64,000 nucleotides of DNA from Motilimonas eburnea (GTDB lineage: Bacteria > Pseudomonadota > Gammaproteobacteria > Enterobacterales > CBDFNC01). Below the pieces are notes generated by a model. The model saw only the letters and a list, made by a program, of their open reading frames with translations, searched no databases and was not told the DNA's origin. The stretch is taken from NCBI RefSeq assembly GCF_021295345.1, contig NZ_JAIMJB010000004.1, positions 184,567-248,566 on the forward strand, given 5' to 3'. Positions 17,545 to 25,938 of the stretch are shown piece after piece. Positions within the stretch are counted from its first letter, which is position 1. Each line of letters starts with the position of its first letter. Position numbers and translations under genes: made by a program.

Positions 17545-18825
17545 ATGAGCCAATCTTCACAACTCTTCGAGCAAGCTAAACATGTCATACCTGGCGGGGT
17601 TAACTCTCCTGTTCGCGCATTTAATGGCGTTGGCGGTTCACCCTTGTTCATTGAACGAGCCGATGGTGCTTACATATACGATGTCGACAATAAAGCGTAC
17701 ATAGATTACGTCGGCTCTTGGGGGCCTATGGTGCTGGGCCATAATGATCCTCGAATCAAATCTGCAGTATTAGCGGCGGTAGAAAAAGGACTCAGCTTTG
17801 GCGCCCCAACCGCGATTGAAGTAGAGATGGCAAAAAAAGTCCGTGAATTGGTCCCTTCAATGGAGCAAGTGCGCATGGTCAGCTCAGGTACTGAAGCCAC
17901 CATGAGCGCCATTCGCTTAGCCCGTGGGTACACTAACCGAGATAAAATCGTTAAGTTTGAAGGGTGCTATCACGGCCATGCTGACTCACTACTCGTTAAA
18001 GCTGGCTCTGGCGCGCTCACTTTAGGTCAACCTAGCTCACCCGGTATTCCCGCGGATTTTGCCCAACATACCTTAACCGCTGACTTTAATGATCTGGCCT
18101 CAGTTGAAGCCTTATTTGATCAATACGGTGACGACATTGCTTGTATCATTGTTGAGCCTGTTGCAGGCAACATGAACTGCATTCCCCCTCATGCTGACTT
18201 TTTATCAGGTCTGCGCACCATATGTGATAACACAGGTGCCCTATTGATCATTGACGAAGTCATGACAGGGTTTCGCGTCGCACTTGGTGGAGCCCAAGCA
18301 CATTATGATGTTGTTCCCGATCTCACGACCCTAGGCAAGGTGATCGGAGGTGGTATGCCTGTTGGTGCGTTTGGCGGTAAAAAGGAAGTCATGGAGTATA
18401 TCGCTCCTACCGGGCCTGTTTATCAAGCCGGTACCCTATCGGGTAACCCGGTTGCGATGAGTGCCGGATTAGCGGCCCTGAATGCCCTTTGTGAGCCGGG
18501 CGTTTATCAAACATTAGCCGAAAAAACCGAATACCTCGCGAAGGGGTTAAAACAGGCCGCCGATGAGGCTGGCATTGCTCTTGCGATTAATTATGTTGGC
18601 GGCATGTTCGGTTTCTTCTTCACGGATGAGCCCAACATCACGCGTTATCAGCAAGTCACACAATGTGATATCGAACGTTTTAAACGCTTCTACCATTTAA
18701 TGTTAGAGCAAGGCGTTTACTTGGCGCCTTCTGCATTCGAAGCCGGTTTCCTTTCTTTAGCACACAGCAAAGAAGACCTAGATAAAACGATCGCCGCCGC
18801 TGCGTTATGTTTTAAAGCGCTGTAA
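17545..18825 (+). CDS. hemL: Glutamate-1-semialdehyde 2,1-aminomutase
   Basis: PLP enzyme that converts glutamate-1-semialdehyde to 5-aminolevulinate in the C5 pathway of haem biosynthesis. The 426-residue protein has the fold-type I aminotransferase features: [15 protein letters not shown] at the N terminus, [24 protein letters not shown] with the PLP-pyridine Asp, and the Schiff-base Lys in [14 protein letters not shown] (about residue 265). The start at 17545 has AGGACA upstream. It is divergent from DUF6776/erpA. Confidence 0.97.
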   Translation: MSQSSQLFEQAKHVIPGGVNSPVRAFNGVGGSPLFIERADGAYIYDVDNKAYIDYVGSWGPMVLGHNDPRIKSAVLAAVEKGLSFGAPTAIEVEMAKKVRELVPSMEQVRMVSSGTEATMSAIRLARGYTNRDKIVKFEGCYHGHADSLLVKAGSGALTLGQPSSPGIPADFAQHTLTADFNDLASVEALFDQYGDDIACIIVEPVAGNMNCIPPHADFLSGLRTICDNTGALLIIDEVMTGFRVALGGAQAHYDVVPDLTTLGKVIGGGMPVGAFGGKKEVMEYIAPTGPVYQAGTLSGNPVAMSAGLAALNALCEPGVYQTLAEKTEYLAKGLKQAADEAGIALAINYVGGMFGFFFTDEPNITRYQQVTQCDIERFKRFYHLMLEQGVYLAPSAFEAGFLSLAHSKEDLDKTIAAAALCFKAL

Positions 18826-18835
18826 CGACAAATTT

Positions 18836-18861
18836 GCGCAATGGTGAGCTCACCATTGCGC
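18836..18861. repeat. Perfect 26-bp palindrome after hemL
   Basis: GCGCAATGGTGAG is followed at once by CTCACCATTGCGC with no loop, 11 bp after the hemL stop. No T-run follows, so it is not a standard terminator; it may still stop or stabilise the hemL transcript. The rest of the 348-bp gap to the beta-mannosidase (18862-19173) shows no feature I can support. Confidence 0.75.
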
Positions 18862-19173
18862 GCTATCCCGTCATTAGGCCAATCGCCTCTCATCGACCGG
18901 ATATCATCGATTTACGCAGCGCCTTTCTCGCTACGATGCGATGCTCCATATCTATGAAAACCCCTATAGCTCCCTGTGCAGATATTCATTGATAATCTTC
19001 TCTGACAGCCACACATTGGTCCCGGCCAGATGACTTGTTTGTGCTTGGTTTTACTTAGTCGTGCTAGTTTTATAATTAACAATAGAAACTTATGCTCCGA
19101 CTAAACCACAGCCACGCATACTATGTCGGTATGATCGAACCACTCAATTAACGTGCACTAGCAGGGTAACGTA

Positions 19174-21612
19174 ATGAATCAAACTCTCGACCTTTCAGGC
19201 AATTGGCAACTTCGTAGTGACGCTGAACATAATATTAGCTGTGACATGCCCATTCCAGGAGACATACATAGCGCATTACTTGCCGCACAACATATCCCAG
19301 ACCCCTATGTAGGAATGAATGAAGCTAAGGTACAGTGGGTTGGCCAGACACAATGGACAGTTAGTCACCATTTTAACCTTGATGCCAATCAGCTGAATGT
19401 TGAAGCAATCGAGCTCTGGCTAGAACAACTCGACACCATGGCTAGCATTAGCATTAACCAGCAACAGGTTTATCGGGCGAGCAATCAATTTAAACGCCAT
19501 ATCGTCGACATTAAGTCCGCGGTCAAACAGGGCAAAAATGAAATATCGATCACCTTTGAGCCTATTGCCCCTATCGCAGCAGAGCGAGCTGCTAAATTGC
19601 CCTTCCCTGTGCCTTGGGCGGTAGGGAATAACCAAGTCCCCCACATGAACACCATTCGTAAAGCCCAATGCCATGCAGGTTGGGACTGGGGCCTTTGCTT
19701 GTTAGTGGCTGGGTTATATCAAGCTCCGCAAATTAAGCTGATCCAAGATGTCAGCTTACGTTACCTAGAGCATAAACAGGAATTTAAAGGCAATAACTGC
19801 GAAGTGTCCGTTACCCTAGAGTTGTTTTCCTATTTGAATAAAAAACAAAACGTCAAAGCACAGCTGGGTGAGTTAGTCACAGAGCGAACGGTTAACATCG
19901 CGCCAGGCGTAAACCATGTCCAGTTTAGCTTTTTAGTCGAACAGCCCCAACTGTGGTGGCCAGCAGGGTATGGAGAGCAACCCCTCTACCCATTGAGCGT
20001 CAAAGTGCAGCAGCAAAGTATTGAACAACACATAGGTCTGCGTCATTTAACCTTGATCACCGAGGAAGATGAAGTCGGTGCAAGTATGATGTTTCGCGTT
20101 AATGGCCGCGATATCGTTTGTAAAGGTGCAAACTGGATCCCTGCAGATGCAATGCCAAGCCGTGCAACCAATGAAAAAGTTGAACAACTGCTGTCTGACG
20201 CCGTCGCCGCTAACATGAATATGATCCGAGTCTGGGGAGGCGGGGTTTACGAATCCGATGGGTTTTATCAAATGTGTGACGAAAAAGGCATCTTGATATG
20301 GCAAGACCTGATGTTTGCCTGTGCCCAGTACCCATCTACCCCCGAATTTATCAGCGACGTAGAAGGCGAGCTCGCACACCAACTAAAACGCTTACAACAT
20401 CATGCCTGTATTGCCCTTTGGTGTGGTGATAATGAAGTGATCGGCTCTATTGGCTGGTATCCCGAATCTCGTGAAAACAAACGAAAGTATACGGTGAATT
20501 ATGATCGACTTAATCGAGCTTTAGATTTCAATGTGTCGCAATTAGATCCAAGCCGGCGCTTCTGGCCCAGTTCTCCTTGTAATGGCGAATTAGACTTTGG
20601 TGATGCCTGGCATGATGATAACAAAGGTGACATGCATTTTTGGGATGTATGGCATAGCGGAAAATCATTTAGTGCTTATCGCGAGGTCAACCCGCGCTTT
20701 TGCTCTGAATTTGGTTATCAATCCTTTCCCTCATTTAATAGCGTAAAAGCCTATGCTGATGAGCAAGACTGGAACATCACATCTCCTGTCATGGAGTGGC
20801 ATCAGCGCAATAACGGTGGTAATTCAAAAATCGTTGAAATGTTTACTCGATTGTTTCGATTTCCTGTGGGGTTCGAAAACTTCTTGTACTTAAGCCAAGT
20901 ACAGCAGGCCATCGCCATCAAGACAGCCACCGAATACTGGCGTTCAACCAAACCTATTTGTATGGGTATTTTATATTGGCAGCTAAATGATGTTTGGCCG
21001 GTTGCTTCGTGGTCAAGTATTGAATACAACGGCCAATGGAAACAGTTGCATTACCATGCCAAGCGTTTTTTTGCGCCTTCCTTGGTCACCTTTGTTCCTG
21101 CTGAAGATGGCATCGACGTCAAGCTCATCAGTGATCATGATACAGATATCACCTTTGCTGGACAGTTAACCCAATATGCTTTTAATGGCGACATCGTCTC
21201 TACCACGCCAATCACAGCCATCAGCCCAGCCGATCAAAGCATCACTATCCATCGCTTAAAGATAAGCCATGATAGCCCTACCTTCTGGCACATTGAGCTT
21301 ACCAGTGAAGACGGTCAAACTTATGTGGAAAATGACTACAACCCCCAAGCATGGAAAAGTTGTGAGCTAGCTGCTGCCAAGTTAGATTATGAAATGATTC
21401 AAGCAGAGGATGGGTTCTCTATCACTCTCAGCAGTGATGCCCCCGCCTTTTATGTCACCCTGAGTTGTGATGACTTGGGTCGCTTTAGTGATAATAGCTT
21501 CACTCTACTACCCAACCAGCCGCGTGTTATTCGCTACCAGCCTAGTCAACCCATTAGCATTGACGAACTTAATAAGAAAATTAAGCTACAACATTTAAAA
21601 TCAAGCTATTAG
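19174..21612 (+). CDS. Glycoside hydrolase family 2 beta-mannosidase
   Basis: The 812-residue enzyme should release mannose from beta-mannosides. The order is that of GH2 beta-mannosidases: an N-terminal sugar-binding domain (about 5-190, GNWQLRSDAEH and HAGWDWGLCLL), an immunoglobulin-like domain (about 200-300), then the TIM barrel with the acid/base Glu in WCGDNEVIG and the nucleophile Glu in FCSEFGYQS, and LYWQLNDVWPVASWSSIEY. No signal peptide is visible, so it is probably cytoplasmic and acts on imported mannobiose or similar. No transporter, regulator or other mannan gene is adjacent. The start has AGGG about 8 bp upstream. Confidence 0.92.
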   Translation: MNQTLDLSGNWQLRSDAEHNISCDMPIPGDIHSALLAAQHIPDPYVGMNEAKVQWVGQTQWTVSHHFNLDANQLNVEAIELWLEQLDTMASISINQQQVYRASNQFKRHIVDIKSAVKQGKNEISITFEPIAPIAAERAAKLPFPVPWAVGNNQVPHMNTIRKAQCHAGWDWGLCLLVAGLYQAPQIKLIQDVSLRYLEHKQEFKGNNCEVSVTLELFSYLNKKQNVKAQLGELVTERTVNIAPGVNHVQFSFLVEQPQLWWPAGYGEQPLYPLSVKVQQQSIEQHIGLRHLTLITEEDEVGASMMFRVNGRDIVCKGANWIPADAMPSRATNEKVEQLLSDAVAANMNMIRVWGGGVYESDGFYQMCDEKGILIWQDLMFACAQYPSTPEFISDVEGELAHQLKRLQHHACIALWCGDNEVIGSIGWYPESRENKRKYTVNYDRLNRALDFNVSQLDPSRRFWPSSPCNGELDFGDAWHDDNKGDMHFWDVWHSGKSFSAYREVNPRFCSEFGYQSFPSFNSVKAYADEQDWNITSPVMEWHQRNNGGNSKIVEMFTRLFRFPVGFENFLYLSQVQQAIAIKTATEYWRSTKPICMGILYWQLNDVWPVASWSSIEYNGQWKQLHYHAKRFFAPSLVTFVPAEDGIDVKLISDHDTDITFAGQLTQYAFNGDIVSTTPITAISPADQSITIHRLKISHDSPTFWHIELTSEDGQTYVENDYNPQAWKSCELAAAKLDYEMIQAEDGFSITLSSDAPAFYVTLSCDDLGRFSDNSFTLLPNQPRVIRYQPSQPISIDELNKKIKLQHLKSSY

Positions 21613-21629
21613 GGATAAAGTAAGAGGCG

Positions 21630-21656
21630 AAAAAAAAGGGAGCATTCGGTGCTCCC
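21630..21656 (-). terminator. Strong terminator facing leftwards, below the beta-mannosidase
   Basis: GGGAGCA (21638-21644), loop TTCGG, TGCTCCC (21650-21656). Eight A precede it (21630-21637), so on the minus strand it has a perfect stem and T8 tail; on the plus strand the tail is TACTCAAAA and poor. It would stop transcripts coming from the right before they run antisense into the beta-mannosidase gene. Confidence 0.75.
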
Positions 21657-21731
21657 TACTCAAAAAACCATTACAAAGGAAAGGAAATGGCTCTTTGTAA
21701 AATATCCACGTTTTCACTCCCTTGATAGGGC

Positions 21732-21787
21732 TACCACTGCGTTCCTTGCTGTGGGGTTTTTAGTAAAGTGAGGTGCAGTCACTTTAC
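21732..21787 (+). other. Two hairpins in a 1-kb intergenic stretch
   Basis: CCACTGC/GCTGTGG (21733-21739 and 21748-21754, 6 of 7 pairs) is followed by GGTTTTTAG, terminator-like on the plus strand. Just after it, GTAAAGTGA (21763-21771) and TCACTTTAC (21779-21787) are a perfect 9-bp inverted repeat with a 7-nt loop. These may terminate the beta-mannosidase mRNA or a small RNA. The rest of the gap up to the MITE at 22262 is AT-rich and I see no gene in it. Confidence 0.35.
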
Positions 21788-22261
21788 ATCCACTCAATAC
21801 ACAATAGTTAAATAAATAACGCTTCAAAAGACTGCAAACGAGAAAATAGCAAACAATCGCCTAAAAACCCTAATCTTGTTTGCGTAAATTTCGTTAACTG
21901 GCTTGTGTTTTTCTTAAAAAACGTTAAAAACCCACGTTAAAACCGTAAAAAACATACTCTAAAATATTGTTTTAAAAGGACATAGCAAACCACATAGATA
22001 GCGCTATCATTCAGTACTTATTTATTATCCCTCCTCAATTTAGCCCCGCATAATGCATGTCATCTTATCTCCTTAGAAACTTGAGCAATATTTCCCCCGC
22101 CCCATCGATCAGGCTGACTGCCCCATCCAGATAATAAAACGGCGACAAACATAGGCAAAAGAAGCTTTAGCTTAAGTCTTTATCCATAAGGGTATTACGA
22201 AAGGAGGAGGTAAAGCCAAAGCATAAAAAAGCCGTGGCAAGGTGATAGCAAGAAAGAGTAG

Positions 22262-22571
22262 CTAGGGCCTGTTGACCTTTCGTGGTTAGTTTTTGTTCGA
22301 GTGGGAGACACCCTGTCTAAGAGCGTTTTGAGCAAGGCGAGCGGTGTGCAGCTTAGCATTCTAAGTAAATACCGCTCAACGACGCGCAGAATGCTTACGC
22401 CCGAAGGGCTTTAGCCGAATCCAAAGGACAGCGTTTGTTGGTCATTTCTACTGCGTTAGCACCTCTTCGCATTGATAGCTATGCCACAAAGATGCTGCCC
22501 ACAACGATTGTTTTGTATAAATACCCAACAAATCACTGAAAAAACAATCTCCAAAGGTCAACAGGCCCTAG
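22262..22571. mobile_element. 310-bp MITE with perfect 19-bp terminal inverted repeats
   Basis: CTAGGGCCTGTTGACCTTT (22262-22280) and AAAGGTCAACAGGCCCTAG (22553-22571) are exact reverse complements and bound a 310-bp element without a transposase frame. The outermost CTAG occurs at both ends and is itself a palindrome, so it could be part of the repeat or a target duplication. Internal sequence includes further partly palindromic segments (GAGCGTTTTGAGCAAGGCG onwards). The element lies between the beta-mannosidase and the OmpA gene, 18 bp from the latter's terminator. Confidence 0.88.
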
Positions 22572-22588
22572 GATTTAGCAAAAAAAAA

Positions 22589-22611
22589 GCGCTGTTAAAC
22601 AGCGCTTTTTT
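22589..22611 (-). terminator. Terminator of the OmpA-family gene
   Basis: GCGCTG (22589-22594), 5-nt loop, CAGCGC (22600-22605), with nine A to the left (22580-22588) and six T to the right: bidirectional, about 20 bp after the stop of the OmpA-family gene. Confidence 0.9.
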
Positions 22612-22630
22612 GCAAAATGGAGTTCATTTA

Positions 22631-23365
22631 TTACTTCATTACGAAGTCAACGCGACGGTTGTCGGCCATGCCTTCTGGCGTGCTGTTGCTTGAAGCTGGG
22701 TTGCTCTTACCTAGGCTAATGGTTGACAGTGCGGCTGAATCAACACCAATTGATGTCATGTAGTTGTATGCAGACTCTGCGCGCTTGCCACCTAGCCACA
22801 TGTTGTAACGCTCAGTACCTGAACTGTCAGTGTTACCTTGCAGCTCTACAGTAAGACCATTTAGGTTGATTGCGTCAGCAACACAACTCATGTGGTGTTT
22901 CATGCCGCGACTCAGCTCGTAGTTATCAAAGGCAAATTTCAATGGCGTAAATCCAACTACACGACCATCAACGGCTTGAACGTAGTTTTTACACTGTGAA
23001 GGCACGAAGAAAGCAACTTCTTCAACCACTTCCACTTCTTCTTTGATGGTACAACCAAACTCATCAACCACGTCACCCGCAGGCGTATCTGGGCACTGAT
23101 CTTTGCTATTTGCAACACCATCGTTATCATCGTCACCGTCATGACAGATACCCGCAGCTAGCGCTGCAGTCATCACTGCTGTTGCGACACCACCCGCGCC
23201 AGACACGTCTAGCGCATAAGCAATACCATAACCAGCACCACCACCAATAACAGCACAAACGACAGGTGGGAAGCCATCATTCTGAGCTACACCTTCTGTC
23301 GAAGAACAACCTGAGACTAGCAAGGCTGAACTCACAGCGGTCGCCAAAATTAAATTTTTGTTCAT
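22631..23365 (-). CDS. OmpA-family outer-membrane lipoprotein with thrombospondin type 3 motif
   Basis: The 244-residue protein has a lipoprotein signal (ILATAVSSALLVSGC, Cys at 20), a glycine/alanine-rich stretch (about 36-72), a Ca-binding TSP3-like segment DGDDDNDGVANSKDQCPDTP (about 76-96) and a C-terminal OmpA peptidoglycan-binding domain (about 130-244, VELQGNTDSSGTERYNMWLGGKRAESA and ADNRRVDFV). It likely tethers the outer membrane to peptidoglycan. It is transcribed in the same direction as mrcB, 56 bp away, and has its own terminator. Confidence 0.9.
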   Translation of the reverse strand: MNKNLILATAVSSALLVSGCSSTEGVAQNDGFPPVVCAVIGGGAGYGIAYALDVSGAGGVATAVMTAALAAGICHDGDDDNDGVANSKDQCPDTPAGDVVDEFGCTIKEEVEVVEEVAFFVPSQCKNYVQAVDGRVVGFTPLKFAFDNYELSRGMKHHMSCVADAINLNGLTVELQGNTDSSGTERYNMWLGGKRAESAYNYMTSIGVDSAALSTISLGKSNPASSNSTPEGMADNRRVDFVMK

Positions 23366-23421
23366 TGTATATCCTTTATTTTTTTATTATGTCCAGTAGC
23401 CAACATCAAATTATAAATAGA

Positions 23422-25773
23422 TTAACCAAAAATTCTACTAAGCCAGCTTTTATTCTGCTTGTTATTATTTTTAGTACAGCTTTTTTGTGAACCTAATTGG
23501 GATTTTTTAACGGGTAAGTATATAACCTCAGAACAGGTTTTATCAACTAATGCGCCCGTACTAGGAATAAACCTTCCCATCACCACCCCATCAGGCATGG
23601 TCAGCTGGTGACTTTTCGCCTGACGCCGTTTCATATATTGAGCAAAAACAGGCACTGCACCACCAGAGCCGGTCAAACCCGCAGGCTGATTATCGTCTCT
23701 TCCCACCCAAACGGAAACCAAATCGCGCTGATCCCAGCCCACAAACCAACTATCACGTAACTCGTCTGTGGTACCGGTTTTCCCGCCGAGTGCAACATTG
23801 GGTAACCGCCACGAGAGGCTTTTCGCGGTCCCTGTTTTAGTGACTTCCTCTAAGTTATATAAGGTCAAATAACTGGCAGCTTGATCAAGCACCCTTGTCG
23901 CGCGTTCGGCTTTTTTGTATATCACTTGGCCTTTTGCATCGGTAACGGCTCGAACCGTCGCCAAAGGTTGGTATAAACCTTGACTGACTAAAGTCTGATA
24001 AATTTGATTAACCGCCATCGGCGACATCGAAAGGCTGCCTAATACCAATGATGGATAGGGTTTAATGGGTTTATCTACTCCCATATCATTAAGTGTACTG
24101 ACCACCTTATCTAAGCCGACATCAATGCCTAAGTTCACCGTTGGAATATTTAGGGAGTCGCTTAAGGAGGTATGCAAAGGAACACTGCCACGATACTTTT
24201 TATCGTAGTTTTTCGGCGTCCAAGTCTTACCTGATTTATTCTTGAGTTTAATGGGCTTGTCTTTTAGTAGCGAGGCTAACTGATAATCGCCCTCTAATGC
24301 GGCAACATAAACAGCAGGTTTAACTAAAGAGCCAATCGGCCTGACCGCATCTAGAGCGCGATTAAAGCCAGCGTATTTTACATCGCGACCACCGACGACC
24401 GCGATTAGCTCGGCTTTACGCTTATCGGAAACCACAATGGCGCCTTCTAACCCTTTTAATTTACGATCTTTTTCAATTCGAGCTAGCCCCTCAACCAAAG
24501 CGGTTTCAGCACTTTGCTGAGCAACCGGATCCAACGAGGTAAACACGCGTACACCCGCTTGGATCACATCCAAACCGCCCACTTTCTCTTCTAGTTCACG
24601 GCGCACCAATGCTAAAAAGGCGGGTGCCGTTTGTTTACCTAAAGCCCCTCTTTTGATCACACCGGTATCAAGTGCGGAAGCGACGTCATAGGTATGACGT
24701 TCAATTAATCCATGCTCCATCATCATATTCAAGACAAGGTTTCGCCTTTTTAATGAACGCGCTGGTGAGCGCCAAGGGTCGTAAAAGGAGGGCCCTTTAA
24801 CTAAAGCAACAAGATGGGCGATTTGACTGACAGATAACTCCGCCACCGGGCGACCGAAATAAAAGTGGCTAGCTAAACCAAAGCCATAAATACCATCCGC
24901 GCCGTTTTGACCTAAGTAAACTTCATTAAGGTAGGCCTCTAAAACTTGTTCTTTGGAATAGCGAAAGTCAATGATGATGGCCATGTAAGCCTCTTGAGCC
25001 TTACGCAGCAAGGTTCGATTGCGATTTAAAAAAATATTTTTCGCCAACTGTTGTGTCAAGGTACTGCCACCTTGAACGGTTTGACCGGCTTTTAAATTGG
25101 TGACCATCGCCCTGACAATCGCAGTCGGTGAGACCCCGTTATGCTGATAAAAATCACGATCTTCCACCAGCAATAAAGTATCAATTAATAACTGGGGCAT
25201 TTTGTCGAGGGTCACCATCATACGGTCTTCCGCATTCGTGGTCCCAATACGATCGATAAGTAAAGGCTCGAGACGGACATACCCCAGCTTTTGTCCTGTC
25301 TCAACTAAGGTAATGCTGCTGACTACCTTATCGCCAAACTCAATCAAAATGCGCTTTTCAGGCTCTGCGCCATCGAAAAAAGCAAACGCCCTTCTCACTA
25401 CCTCAATACGCGTCTTCGATTGCGCATACTCTCCAGCCCGTCTTGGAGCAGGATCATAACGATAATTGAGCATACTCAGCTCACTAATGACCTCGCTTTT
25501 TTCAATCGGCATGCCTGGGTATAAAGTCAAGGGCCTAGCAAACACTTGTGCCGGCAACTGCCAGATGGGGCCATCCAATTTGCTACGAATTTTGCTATCC
25601 AGGTAGATACCATAAAGCAGCACCGCGGCAACCAGTGCTAAGCTCAGTTTTAATGAAGTGGCAAACAGCCATGCACCTGCTTTTTTTGCGGTGAAACGGC
25701 GCGCCTTTTTACTGGGTTTACGCCTTGGTTTTGCACGAGTGGTACGTGAGGGAGTCTTCTTGCTAGTCGCCAT
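23422..25773 (-). CDS. mrcB: Penicillin-binding protein 1B (bifunctional transglycosylase/transpeptidase)
   Basis: Polymerises and cross-links peptidoglycan at the inner membrane. The 783-residue protein has a Lys/Arg-rich cytoplasmic tail, one TM segment (about 36-58), a UB2H domain (about 70-150), the GT51 glycosyltransferase with EDRDFYQHNGVSP (catalytic Glu) and GGSTLTQQLAKN, and a transpeptidase with SxxK SLVK, SxN within SDSLN and KTGT in GGKTGTTDELRDSW. All catalytic residues are present. The UB2H domain separates it from PBP1A. Confidence 0.95.
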   Translation of the reverse strand: MATSKKTPSRTTRAKPRRKPSKKARRFTAKKAGAWLFATSLKLSLALVAAVLLYGIYLDSKIRSKLDGPIWQLPAQVFARPLTLYPGMPIEKSEVISELSMLNYRYDPAPRRAGEYAQSKTRIEVVRRAFAFFDGAEPEKRILIEFGDKVVSSITLVETGQKLGYVRLEPLLIDRIGTTNAEDRMMVTLDKMPQLLIDTLLLVEDRDFYQHNGVSPTAIVRAMVTNLKAGQTVQGGSTLTQQLAKNIFLNRNRTLLRKAQEAYMAIIIDFRYSKEQVLEAYLNEVYLGQNGADGIYGFGLASHFYFGRPVAELSVSQIAHLVALVKGPSFYDPWRSPARSLKRRNLVLNMMMEHGLIERHTYDVASALDTGVIKRGALGKQTAPAFLALVRRELEEKVGGLDVIQAGVRVFTSLDPVAQQSAETALVEGLARIEKDRKLKGLEGAIVVSDKRKAELIAVVGGRDVKYAGFNRALDAVRPIGSLVKPAVYVAALEGDYQLASLLKDKPIKLKNKSGKTWTPKNYDKKYRGSVPLHTSLSDSLNIPTVNLGIDVGLDKVVSTLNDMGVDKPIKPYPSLVLGSLSMSPMAVNQIYQTLVSQGLYQPLATVRAVTDAKGQVIYKKAERATRVLDQAASYLTLYNLEEVTKTGTAKSLSWRLPNVALGGKTGTTDELRDSWFVGWDQRDLVSVWVGRDDNQPAGLTGSGGAVPVFAQYMKRRQAKSHQLTMPDGVVMGRFIPSTGALVDKTCSEVIYLPVKKSQLGSQKSCTKNNNKQNKSWLSRIFG

Positions 25774-25938
25774 AATTACTAAAATTGCTTAATGTCGAGT
25801 AAGGCCAATAAAAAAGGCAACATAGCATTAGGCCAGCATGAAAGAAACAACGTTTGCAAAACGGTTTAGCAATTTTGTCACTGATAGTTTACTTAAAGCA
25901 TGATGGCGGCCAGTGTTTTGCCGCTCATCCACCTGGCA

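Noticed and set aside
22201-22220. Purine-rich AAGGAGGAGG as ribosome-binding site of a lost gene
   Set aside because: No ATG, GTG or TTG follows at 5-13 nt and no open frame continues.
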